From contig NZ_JAUZDX010000002.1 in assembly GCF_030704685.1 (NCBI RefSeq), positions 310,001 through 374,000 on the forward strand: a DNA stretch of 64,000 nt, read 5' to 3'. The position numbers were made by a program, and so were the translations under genes. The stretch comes from Acidovorax sp. A1169. GTDB taxonomy: Bacteria; Pseudomonadota; Gammaproteobacteria; Burkholderiales; Burkholderiaceae_C. Below are positions 49,306 through 57,432 of this stretch, piece by piece. A model generated the notes under the pieces. That model ran no database searches. It was not told the DNA's origin and worked only from the letters and a program-made list of their open reading frames with translations. How positions within the stretch are numbered: position 1 is the stretch's first letter; the number at the start of each line of letters is the position of its first letter.

Positions 49306-50772
49306 TCAACCAGCCAGGTCGCGCAGCGCCCCGGCCAGGGTCGGGTGCTGGAACCGGTAGCCGGCCTGCAGCGCGGCCCGGGGCACCAGGTTCTGCCCGT
49401 CCAGCAGCAGCGTGGCCATTTCCCCCATCAGCCAGCGCAGGGGCGCCCCGGGCATGCGCAGGAAAACCCTGCGGCCGAAGGACTGCGCGAGGGCGCGGCT
49501 GAAGCCTTCCTGCGATGGGGTGTCCGGCGCCACGGCGTTGACGGCACCCTGCAGCGCCTGGTGTTCCAAGCCGAAGCGGATCAGCCCCAGCGCATCGTCG
49601 AAGTGGATCCACGGGGCCGGTTGCCGCCCGGAGCCGAGCACGGAGCCCATGCCAAACCGAGCCGCCAGAGCCAGCATGGGGTAGGCCCCATCGCCCCGGC
49701 CGAGCACCACGCCCAGGCGCAGCCGGACCACGCGCACGCCCAGCGCCTCCGCGCGCCGGGCCTCGTGCTCGATGGCCACGCACAGGTCGGACTGGAACTG
49801 GCCAGGCTGGGGCGGGCCATCCTCGGCGAGTGCCTCGCCAGACACAAGATTGGCCGCACCGTAGTAACCCACCGCCGATGCGCTGACCAGCACCTCGGGC
49901 ACCTGCTGCAGCCGCCGCATCAGCTGCACGAGGGCCTGCGCCACCTTCACCCGGCTGTCCAACAGCTCACGCCGCCGTGCCGCCGTCCAGGGCCGGCCCA
50001 CCACCCGCGCGCCGGCAAGGTGGACCACGGCATGGATGCGGGTCTCGCTGGGGATCTGGTCCAGGTGGTCCACCACCCAGACGCCCTTGCCGAACAGGGC
50101 CTGCGCCTGCCGCGCATCGCGCGACAGGGCGATGACGCGCCGGCCATCGGCCTGCAACTGCCGCACCAGGGCACTGCCCACAAAGCCGGTGGCGCCGGTG
50201 ACCAGCACCGTCGGTCCCTGGGGCGGTGTATCGGCCATGGGGGAGGGTGATGATTCCTGCAGCGTGGCCGACTGCCCCAGCCGACGCACGGCGCGCACAT
50301 TGCGCACGCTCCAGGCGAGAACGCCCAGGCCATACAGCGTGAAAAGCCAGGAGATCCAGCCATGCGGGCGAAAGTGAAATGCGGTGTTCATGGTGGCCCA
50401 ATCATGCAGCACCGGCACCATGAGTGCCACGAAGCCCCCATAGCTGATGGTCAGCACCGTGTGCAGCAGGCGTTCGAGCGGCGGCAGCCGGCGCGTTCGG
50501 TCTTCTTCCAGAAAGTCGGCCAGGGTGATCAGCACTTCCGCAGCCAGGATGAGGGCCAGCAGCCCCGCCATGGCGCCGCGCCATTCGAACCAAGCCAGGC
50601 CCAGGAAGACCAGGCCATACAGCGCCTCGCGCGCCGCGTGCAGCGCCAGTTCGCGGCGGGCTGACACGCGCTGGGGCAGGCGGGCCTGCCATTCGTGGTG
50701 CCAGAGGTTGTCGAAGGCGCCCAGCACCGACTGGAAGGACAGGAGGATGAAAACGGCCTGCATGGTGGTCAT
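49306..50772 (-). CDS. TIGR01777 epimerase-like protein with N-terminal membrane domain
   Basis: A 488-residue fusion. Residues 1-160 hold four membrane helices (MQAVFILLSFQSVLGAFDNLWHHEWQARLPQR, LYGLVFLGLAWFEW, GLLALILAAEVLITLADFLEED, LFTLYGLGVLAW). From about 188 comes an atypical SDR of the TIGR01777/YfcH family (VLVTGATGFVGSALVRQL, VVHLAGARVVGRPWTAARRRELLDSRV, LVSASAVGYYG, PWIHFDDALGLI). An internal ATG at residue 179 has no ribosome site, supporting one polypeptide. Its start overlaps the DUF4166 stop (ATGA). Confidence 0.88.
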   Translation of the reverse strand: MTTMQAVFILLSFQSVLGAFDNLWHHEWQARLPQRVSARRELALHAAREALYGLVFLGLAWFEWRGAMAGLLALILAAEVLITLADFLEEDRTRRLPPLERLLHTVLTISYGGFVALMVPVLHDWATMNTAFHFRPHGWISWLFTLYGLGVLAWSVRNVRAVRRLGQSATLQESSPSPMADTPPQGPTVLVTGATGFVGSALVRQLQADGRRVIALSRDARQAQALFGKGVWVVDHLDQIPSETRIHAVVHLAGARVVGRPWTAARRRELLDSRVKVAQALVQLMRRLQQVPEVLVSASAVGYYGAANLVSGEALAEDGPPQPGQFQSDLCVAIEHEARRAEALGVRVVRLRLGVVLGRGDGAYPMLALAARFGMGSVLGSGRQPAPWIHFDDALGLIRFGLEHQALQGAVNAVAPDTPSQEGFSRALAQSFGRRVFLRMPGAPLRWLMGEMATLLLDGQNLVPRAALQAGYRFQHPTLAGALRDLAG

Positions 50773-51422
50773 TCGACTTGGAGGGGATCGGAAAAGACGC
50801 CCGACTGGTGGAAGGTCTCGCCCCACAACGGGTGCCGCATCGACAGCGTGAAGCGGAAGTCGCCACCGCCCAGGTCGGTGTGGGTCACGCGGCACTGGCC
50901 GGGCGACAGCCATTGCGGGACGGGGACGCGCAGCGGGCCCAGCGCCAGGAAGAAGCGGCGGCTCTGGAAGACCAGCGTGCCGTCCTCCTCGAAGACATCG
51001 AGCGCCATGGCCAGGCCGCCGTCCGTGCGCTCGGTCAATTGACCTTCTGCTCCGGGTTCCTTGGTCGAGCGCACGATGGCCGCCCCGGTGGCGCCATTGG
51101 CGGCCTCGCCGAACACCCGCTCCCACACCACCCCGCCCTGGCCATTGCCCCGCACCCGCACGGTGGCCGCCAGGCCCCGGGCCTGCAGGCCAGTCAGCGG
51201 GCTGCCGAAGGCGCGCGACAGGCCGGCGTAGATGCGGCCGATGCCCGAGCAGCGCAGGTCCATGCGGCCGGTGTAGTCCACGTCCGGGTGGCCAGCACCG
51301 AAGCGCCGGCGCACGGCCGCCGGCAGGCGGGCCCAGCCTGCGGCGCCCACGTAGTCGGCCAGGTCGAGGTGGCGGGCGGCGTGGGCCCCGGGGGCGAAGG
51401 AGGTCAGGGCGGTGGAGGGCAT
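50769..51422 (-). CDS. DUF4166 domain-containing protein
   Basis: A 217-residue protein. Marks of DUF4166 are LPAAVRRRFGAGHPDVDYTGRMDLRCSGIGR, GGVVWERVF and the final RFTLSMRHPLWGETFHQSGVFSD. ATG 51422 (MPSTALTSFAPGA) is preferred. It is coupled to the TIGR01777 fusion gene by a four-base overlap; this pair recurs in Burkholderiales in my recollection. Function unknown. Confidence 0.85.
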   Translation of the reverse strand: MPSTALTSFAPGAHAARHLDLADYVGAAGWARLPAAVRRRFGAGHPDVDYTGRMDLRCSGIGRIYAGLSRAFGSPLTGLQARGLAATVRVRGNGQGGVVWERVFGEAANGATGAAIVRSTKEPGAEGQLTERTDGGLAMALDVFEEDGTLVFQSRRFFLALGPLRVPVPQWLSPGQCRVTHTDLGGGDFRFTLSMRHPLWGETFHQSGVFSDPLQVE

Positions 51423-51610
51423 GGCGGGTTTCCTGTAGGGGCTGCTTGATCCCTCTTCTGCGAAAACCGGGCCAGCCCTCCACACCACCGCAAGTCCTTG
51501 ATTCATTGGACTTTTCACCAATGGCCTGCATACTTCGTTTACAGTGCGCGCAGGCTGTGTTGTCAACGCTGGCAACAGGTCACCCCCACGCCGGCTTCGT
51601 TTTTCATCCC

Positions 51611-53425
51611 ATGCTCATCCGCGCCGTCCTCGGCTTCTCCATCGTCGAAACCCTGGCCCTGGCCGGCATGCTGCTGTGGTGGGCCGACCGGGTGGCCGGC
51701 GCCCGGCTGCTGGCCGCCTTCCTGAGCGGCATTGCGCTGTGGATGGCGGGCAACGAACTGCCCAACTGGCTGGGCCCGGGCAGTGGCGACATCGCCATGG
51801 CGATGATCGGCTTCTCGCCGCTGACGTCGGCGTTCTTCTTTCACTTCTGCGTGGTGTTCTGCGGTGTGCGGCTGCCGCGCTGGGGAGTGGTGGCGGCGTA
51901 CCTGCTGGGGGGCTCGGCCACCCTGGCCGTGCAGCTGCTGACGCCGGGCGCCCTGGTCTGGCGCGAGCACGTGGGCCTCATCGCCATCGCCAACACCGTG
52001 GGCATGGTCGCCAGCATGGCCTGGGTGCTGCTGGGCCTGGGCGGCATCGCCGTGCTGCTGACGGCGCTGGCACGCGCCCGGCGCCCGGCCTTCAACCAGA
52101 TCGCGGCGGTCACCGCGTCCTGCCTGTGGGGCGTGGGCTGCCTGTCGGGCTACGGCATTGTGGTGCTCGACTTGCCGCTCTACCCCTTCCCCCTGCTTGG
52201 CTTGCCGCTGTACCCGGTGATCCTGGTCTACGGCATCCTGCGCTACGGCGTCTTCGTGTCAAACGCCTGGGCGCGCCGCGCGCTGGCCTGGGCCCTGCTG
52301 CTGGCGCTGGGGGCCGTGGTGGTGGCGCTCACGCCGCTGCTGCCCATCGAGTCGCGCTGGATCGGCGGCTTCGTGGTGGCCATCAGCTGCATCGCGCTCA
52401 ATGGCCCCGTGCGCCAGTTTGCCGAGCGCCTGGTGTACCCGGGCGGCGCGGTCTCGGCGGCCGATTTGCAGTCCTGGCGCCAGGCGCTGCAGTCGGCCGA
52501 CAGCATGCAGGCACTGGAAAACGAGGCCGGCGCCTTGCTCAGCCTCCGCACGGGCACCGGGGTGCGGGTGCTGCTGGGCGAGGGCGGCGCGCAGGACCCC
52601 GGTGACATGCCCAGCCTGCGGGGTACGCGCGCGGGCCCCGGCTGGGCCATCACCCTGCACGGCTGGGAGGCCGCGCCCCCCGGGCCGCGCCGCGTGGCCG
52701 AGCTCTTCGGCACCGTAGTGGCCGACGCCGCCGAGCGCGTGGCCCAGGGTGAGCAGATCGCGGCGCGCGAGCGCGAGCGCCAGCTGCAGGCGCGCCTGGC
52801 AGAGCTCGGCTCCCTGGCCGCCACGGTGGCGCACGACATCCGCAACCCGCTGAACATCATCGCCATGGCGGTGGCCACGGCCTCGCCCGAGGTGCGCCGC
52901 GAAGTGGCCGGCCAGGTGGGGCGCATCGCCCACCTGAGCAGTGACCTGCTCGACTACGCCAAGCCCTGGAAGCTGGTGCCCCAGCGCTACGACCTGGCCG
53001 CCCAGGTGCGCGCCGCCGCCGCCAGGCTGCCGCACTGCACGCTGGGGGCCGCGCTGCAGGCGCCCCTGCTGATCGACGGCGACCCGCGGCGCGTGGAGCA
53101 GGCACTGACCAACCTGCTGGAGAACGCGCGCGCCGCATCCGGGGCCGGCACCGACACCGCAGTGGCCGTGCACATCGACGCCGAGCAGCGCGCCGATGCC
53201 GTGCTGCTGCATGTCTGCGACGACGGCCAGGGCGTGCCCGAGGAGATCCGCCACCGCCTGTTCGAGCCCTTCGCGTCGCGCAGCCCCGGTGGCACCGGCC
53301 TGGGCCTGGCCATCGTGGCGCGCACCCTGGCCGCCCATGGGGGCTCGGTGGCGCTCACACAGCGGCCGCCGTGGACCACCTGCTTCACCCTGACCTTCCC
53401 CCTCAAAGATGCAAACCCCTCCTGA
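51611..53425 (+). CDS. membrane sensor histidine kinase
   Basis: A 604-residue kinase. The first 270 residues have about nine membrane helices (MLIRAVLGFSIVETLALAGMLLWW onward), a sensor domain with no family recognised; a degenerate GAF-like stretch follows. H-box TVAHDIRNPLNI with His408, N-box NLLENARAA, G-boxes DDGQGVPEEI and GTGLGLAIVARTL. It overlaps the response regulator gene by 17 bases. The signal is unknown. Confidence 0.9.
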   Translation: MLIRAVLGFSIVETLALAGMLLWWADRVAGARLLAAFLSGIALWMAGNELPNWLGPGSGDIAMAMIGFSPLTSAFFFHFCVVFCGVRLPRWGVVAAYLLGGSATLAVQLLTPGALVWREHVGLIAIANTVGMVASMAWVLLGLGGIAVLLTALARARRPAFNQIAAVTASCLWGVGCLSGYGIVVLDLPLYPFPLLGLPLYPVILVYGILRYGVFVSNAWARRALAWALLLALGAVVVALTPLLPIESRWIGGFVVAISCIALNGPVRQFAERLVYPGGAVSAADLQSWRQALQSADSMQALENEAGALLSLRTGTGVRVLLGEGGAQDPGDMPSLRGTRAGPGWAITLHGWEAAPPGPRRVAELFGTVVADAAERVAQGEQIAARERERQLQARLAELGSLAATVAHDIRNPLNIIAMAVATASPEVRREVAGQVGRIAHLSSDLLDYAKPWKLVPQRYDLAAQVRAAAARLPHCTLGAALQAPLLIDGDPRRVEQALTNLLENARAASGAGTDTAVAVHIDAEQRADAVLLHVCDDGQGVPEEIRHRLFEPFASRSPGGTGLGLAIVARTLAAHGGSVALTQRPPWTTCFTLTFPLKDANPS

Positions 53426-54797
53426 CGCTGCAGACCGTGGCCGCATCCTGCTGGTCGACGACGAGCCGGCCTTCCAGCGCCTGGGCGCCAACTTTTTGCG
53501 CGGGTTGGGCCACGAGGTGGTGGTCGCCGGCGACGCCGAGCAGGCCCTGGCCGCATTCGCCGCGCAGCCGGCGCCCGACCTGGTGCTGCTGGACCTGGCC
53601 ATGCCCCCATCCATGGACCCCGAGGCCGGGCTGGCGCTGGTGCCGCGCTTTGCGCGGGTGCCGGTGATCGTCTGGTCCGGCCATGGCGACCACGAGCTGG
53701 CCCTGCGCGCGGCCGAGCTGGGCGCCTGGGACTTCCTCACCAAGCCCATCGACCCGGACATGCTGCGCTTCGTCATCGCGCGCGCCATGCGCAAGGCCAG
53801 GCTCGACGCCGAGCTGCGCAGCCTGCGCGCGGCGCAGGCCGGCGACGACGACATGGGCCTGGCCGGCCAGGCTCATGCCACCGTGCAGCTGCGCGCCATG
53901 GTGCGGCGCGTGGGGCCCACGCGGGTCAGTGTGCTGGTGCTGGGGCCCACCGGCAGCGGCAAGGAGCTGGTGGCGCGCGCCCTGCACGCCTGCAGCCCGC
54001 AGTCGGCCAGCGCCTTTGTCGCCATCCACTGCGGCGCGCTGTCGGCCGAGCTGCTGGAGAGCGAGCTCTTCGGCCACCTCAAGGGCAGCTTCACCGGGGC
54101 CTACCGCGACCAGCCGGGCCTGGTCGAGGTGGCCCATGGCGGCACCCTGTTCCTGGACGAGGTGGGCGAAATGCCCCCGCCCATGCAGGTCAAGCTGCTG
54201 CGCTTTCTGCAGGAGGGCACTTTCGTGCCCGTGGGCGGGCGCAGCCAGAAGAAGGCCGAGGTGCGCGTGGTGGCCGCCACCCACCGCGACCTGGAGGCCA
54301 TGGTGCGCGACGGCAGCTTTCGCGAAGACCTGTACTACCGCCTCAAGGGCGTGGTGCTGCGCACCCCCGCGCTCAGCGAGCGGCCGGCCGACGTGCCGCT
54401 GCTGGCCACCCGCTTCCTGCACCGCGTGGCGCCCCGTGCCGGCCTGTCGGGCGATGCCCTGGCCTGGCTGGCAGCGCGCGAGTGGCCGGGCAATGTGCGC
54501 GAGCTCAAGGCCCTGGTCGAGGCCGCGGGTGCCCTGCTGCTCAAGGACCAGCCCGAGGTCGATGCGCCGCTGCTGCGGCTGGCCGCAGGCGAGGCGGGCG
54601 AGGACCACGGCGCCACCGAATCCGCCGCGCCGCTGGAAGGCTTGGGGCCGCTCGATGCAGCGCTGGCCGAGCTGGAGCGCCGGTTGGTCCGCGATGCCCT
54701 CCAGTCGGCCGGCGGCAACCAGTCCGAAGCCGCGCGGCGCCTGGGCATTTCGCGCGTGGGCCTGATCAAGAAGCTGGCGCGGCTGGGCTTGCGTTAG
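53409..54797 (+). CDS. sigma-54-dependent response regulator
   Basis: A 462-residue NtrC-type activator. Receiver domain 12-130 (acid pocket LVDDE, phosphoacceptor D62 in LLDLAM, Lys112 in TKP). AAA+ domain: Walker A GPTGSGKE at 179-186, GSFTGA at 226-231 where GAFTGA is usual, Walker B GGTLFLDEVGEM at 244-255. Fis-type helix-turn-helix at the end (NQSEAARRLGISRVGLIKKLARLGL). Partner of the kinase upstream; PEP-CTERM-type PrsK/PrsR pairs look similar, but this kinase lacks a clear GAF. Confidence 0.93.
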   Translation: MQTPPDAADRGRILLVDDEPAFQRLGANFLRGLGHEVVVAGDAEQALAAFAAQPAPDLVLLDLAMPPSMDPEAGLALVPRFARVPVIVWSGHGDHELALRAAELGAWDFLTKPIDPDMLRFVIARAMRKARLDAELRSLRAAQAGDDDMGLAGQAHATVQLRAMVRRVGPTRVSVLVLGPTGSGKELVARALHACSPQSASAFVAIHCGALSAELLESELFGHLKGSFTGAYRDQPGLVEVAHGGTLFLDEVGEMPPPMQVKLLRFLQEGTFVPVGGRSQKKAEVRVVAATHRDLEAMVRDGSFREDLYYRLKGVVLRTPALSERPADVPLLATRFLHRVAPRAGLSGDALAWLAAREWPGNVRELKALVEAAGALLLKDQPEVDAPLLRLAAGEAGEDHGATESAAPLEGLGPLDAALAELERRLVRDALQSAGGNQSEAARRLGISRVGLIKKLARLGLR

Positions 54798-54812
54798 GGC
54801 CAACGCCGCGTA

Positions 54813-55715
54813 TCAGCCCGGCTTGGCCTTGCCCGGCAACCGGCCCACCCGCTCGGCCAGAAACTCCACCAGCACCCGCACGCGCTGCGGCTGGTAGGGG
54901 CGGGCCGCGTACAGCAGGTGGACCTGCTGCGCCGGGCCCGTGTACTTGGGCAGCACGCGCACCAAGCGACCGTCGGCCAGCAGCTCGGCCACCATCCAGG
55001 TAGGCTGCAGCGAGATGCCGGCGCCGGCCAGCACGCTCTCGAGCAGGGCCACGGCGTTGTTCACGCGGTAGCGGCTGTGCACCGGCACGTTCACGGGGCC
55101 GGCAGGGCCTTGCAGCAGCACACCGTCATCACCCGCCGCATAGCGCAGGTAGTCGTGCGCCAGCAGGTCCTGCGGCTGGCGCGGCCTGCCGTGTGCGGCC
55201 AGGTAGGCGGGCGAGGCCACCAGCACGCGCGGCCAGGTGCCCAGGTGGCGGGCGACCAGGTCCGGGGGCAGGGGGCCGCCCAGGCGCAGCGAGACGTCGA
55301 TGCGCTCCTCCAGCGGGTGGATGAAGCGGTCGTCCAGCACCAGCTCCAGCGCGATGTCTGGGTAGGTGGCGAGGAACTCGCCGGCCATGGCGTTGAGCCG
55401 GCACTGGCCCAGCGCCACCGGCGCGCTCACGCGCAGCAGGCCCCGGGGCTGCGTGATGCGCTGGCGCACATCGGCCACCGCCTCGTCGTAGCCCTCCAGC
55501 GTGCGCCGAGCATGCTCGTGAAAGCGCTGGCCTTCTTCCGTCAGGCTCAGCCCCGCCGGGGCGCGGCGCAGCAGGCGCACGCCCAGCGACTGCTCCAGCC
55601 CGGCCACCAGCTTGCTCACCGTGGGCTGGGTGGTGTCCATGGCCCGCGCCGCGCCCGACAGGCTGCCCAGCTCCACGCTGTGAACGAAGGCCGCGAGCGC
55701 GCGCAGGGTGTCCAT
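54813..55715 (-). CDS. LysR-family transcriptional regulator
   Basis: A 300-residue regulator. ATG 55715 starts MDTLRALAAFVHSVELGSLSGAARAMDTTQPTVSKLV, the winged helix; LRRAPAGLSLTEEGQRF closes it; the effector domain begins at about 92. It diverges from the SGNH hydrolase at 55823 and probably controls it. Confidence 0.92.
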   Translation of the reverse strand: MDTLRALAAFVHSVELGSLSGAARAMDTTQPTVSKLVAGLEQSLGVRLLRRAPAGLSLTEEGQRFHEHARRTLEGYDEAVADVRQRITQPRGLLRVSAPVALGQCRLNAMAGEFLATYPDIALELVLDDRFIHPLEERIDVSLRLGGPLPPDLVARHLGTWPRVLVASPAYLAAHGRPRQPQDLLAHDYLRYAAGDDGVLLQGPAGPVNVPVHSRYRVNNAVALLESVLAGAGISLQPTWMVAELLADGRLVRVLPKYTGPAQQVHLLYAARPYQPQRVRVLVEFLAERVGRLPGKAKPG

Positions 55716-55822
55716 GGATATTCCGATATCGAATGAATGGCATGCCATTTTGCCGTCTGTTCATGGATCGTGGAATGCAAGACAGTGGGCCCTTCTTTCA
55801 GCCCCCACGAGGATCGACCGAC

Positions 55823-57091
55823 ATGAACAAGCCCTGGAATCTCACCGCGCACCTGCGCCGCGCCGCTCTGGCGCTGGCGCTGGCCATGGCTGCTGCCGCG
55901 CTCCCCGCCGCCGCAGCCGCCGAACACTGGAGCCCGAGCTGGATGGCCGCCACCCAGCCCCTGTGGGGTGGCGACTTCGTGTTGCCGCTGGGCCTGCCCC
56001 TGCGGTACCAGCAGCACACCATCCGCCAGGTGGCGCGCTTGAGCGTGGGCGGCACGCAACTGCGCGTGGTGCTCAGCAACGAGGGCAGCACCGTGCCGCT
56101 ACACATCGGCGCGGCCCGCGTGGCAAGGCATGCCCGGGGATCGGCCACCGTGCCGGGCACGGACCGCCCGCTGCTCTTCGGCGGCCAGGCCGCCACCACG
56201 GTGCCGCCTGGTGCGCGCTGGGTAAGCGACCCGGTGGACCTGCCCCTGCCCGCGCTGGCCGAGGTCGCCGTGTCGCTGTACCTGCCCCGGCCCAGCCAGC
56301 CCGCAGGCTTTCACTTCGATGCGCGGCAGACGGCCTATGTGGCCAATGGCGACCACACCGCCGCCCTGCAGTTGCCCGCATCGGCCACCGAATGGAGCAC
56401 CCGCGCCTACGTGAGCGGCTTGCTGGTGCAGACCGCAACGCCGCCGGCAGCCGTGGTCGTGCTGGGCGACTCCCTCACCGATGGCAACGGCGCCACGCCC
56501 GGCGCCCACGCGCGCTGGCCCGATGTGCTGGCCGAGCGCCTGGCGGGGCAGGGCGTGGCCGTGCTCAACGCCGGCATCTCCGGCGGCCGGCTGCTGCGTG
56601 ACGGCATGGGCCGCGCGGGACTCACGCGGGCCGCGCAGGACGTGTTCGGCCAGCCCGGCGTGCGCGCCCTCTTCGTGCTGCTGGGCACCAACGACATCGG
56701 CTGGCCCGGCGGCCCCTTCGCACCTGGGGAGCCTGCGCTGCGCGCCGAGGAACTGGTGCAGGGCTACCGCCAGCTCATCGCCATGGCCCGCGTACACAAC
56801 GTGCGCGTGGTGGCCGGCACCATCCCGCCGTTTGGCGATGCGTTGGCCGGCACGCCGCTGGCCGGCCACTACTCGCCCGAAAAGGACGCCGTGCGCCAGG
56901 CTGTGAACCGCTGGATCCGCGAGGGCGGCGCCTTCGATGCGGTGGTGGACTTCGATGCGCTGCTGCGCGACCCGGCCCGCCCCTCGCACCTGCGCGCGGC
57001 CTTGGACTCGGGGGACCATCTGCACCCGGACGATGCGGGTTACCGGGCCATGGCCCAGGCCATCGACCTGGAGGCACTGCTGGGCTGGTGA
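55823..57091 (+). CDS. SGNH/GDSL-family secreted hydrolase
   Basis: A 422-residue esterase. Signal peptide to about PAAAAAE. Residues 30-210 form a beta-rich N-terminal domain, then the SGNH core: block I VVVLGDSLTDGNG (Ser), block II NAGISGGRLL (Gly), block III VLLGTNDIG (Asn), block V GDHLHPDDAGY (Asp, His). All four catalytic elements are present. ACGAGGATC precedes ATG 55823. Acts outside the cytoplasm on an ester or acetylated sugar; the exact substrate is open. Confidence 0.9.
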   Translation: MNKPWNLTAHLRRAALALALAMAAAALPAAAAAEHWSPSWMAATQPLWGGDFVLPLGLPLRYQQHTIRQVARLSVGGTQLRVVLSNEGSTVPLHIGAARVARHARGSATVPGTDRPLLFGGQAATTVPPGARWVSDPVDLPLPALAEVAVSLYLPRPSQPAGFHFDARQTAYVANGDHTAALQLPASATEWSTRAYVSGLLVQTATPPAAVVVLGDSLTDGNGATPGAHARWPDVLAERLAGQGVAVLNAGISGGRLLRDGMGRAGLTRAAQDVFGQPGVRALFVLLGTNDIGWPGGPFAPGEPALRAEELVQGYRQLIAMARVHNVRVVAGTIPPFGDALAGTPLAGHYSPEKDAVRQAVNRWIREGGAFDAVVDFDALLRDPARPSHLRAALDSGDHLHPDDAGYRAMAQAIDLEALLGW

Positions 57092-57167
57092 GGGTTGCCC
57101 CACCAAGAACCTGCTACAACCCCTGGACGGCCTGCGTTCTGGTCGCGGCGTTTTTCTGGAGGAGCCG

Positions 57168-57389
57168 ATGTCCCACCACCCCCGCTTCAACGTCTTCGGC
57201 CGCATCGTTGAAGTGCAGCGCCAGGGCGTGCAGTGGCAGTCCTATCTGATCGGCACGGACGGCAAGCGCGCACCGGCCGGATGGGTGGTGCCAGATTTCA
57301 TCGAGGTGGACGAGCTGGCCCAGTACCTGGCCGACCTGTTCCATGAAAGCGCCATGCCGCACAACGGCGAGGTGCACCGGATCAGCTAG
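57168..57389 (+). CDS. small conserved protein, DUF7661-like
   Basis: A 73-residue protein with an excellent GGAGGAG ribosome site before ATG 57168. The sequence FNVFGRIVEVQRQGVQWQSYLIGTDGKRAPAGWVVPDFIEVDELAQYLADLFHESA matches short conserved proteins I associate with DUF7661. It is acidic, with no signal or membrane segment. Function unknown. Confidence 0.75.
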   Translation: MSHHPRFNVFGRIVEVQRQGVQWQSYLIGTDGKRAPAGWVVPDFIEVDELAQYLADLFHESAMPHNGEVHRIS

Positions 57390-57432
57390 TCCACCGAAAC
57401 CGAGAAATCGGCTGTGGGACTTGGGCGCGGGA

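Noticed and set aside
47761..50250. 829-codon plus-strand open frame across glxA, the hydrolase and TIGR01777 genes
   Set aside because: It is a mirror frame of well-supported genes in GC-rich DNA; its translation is low-complexity (Gln/His/Arg/Gly) and shows no domain.
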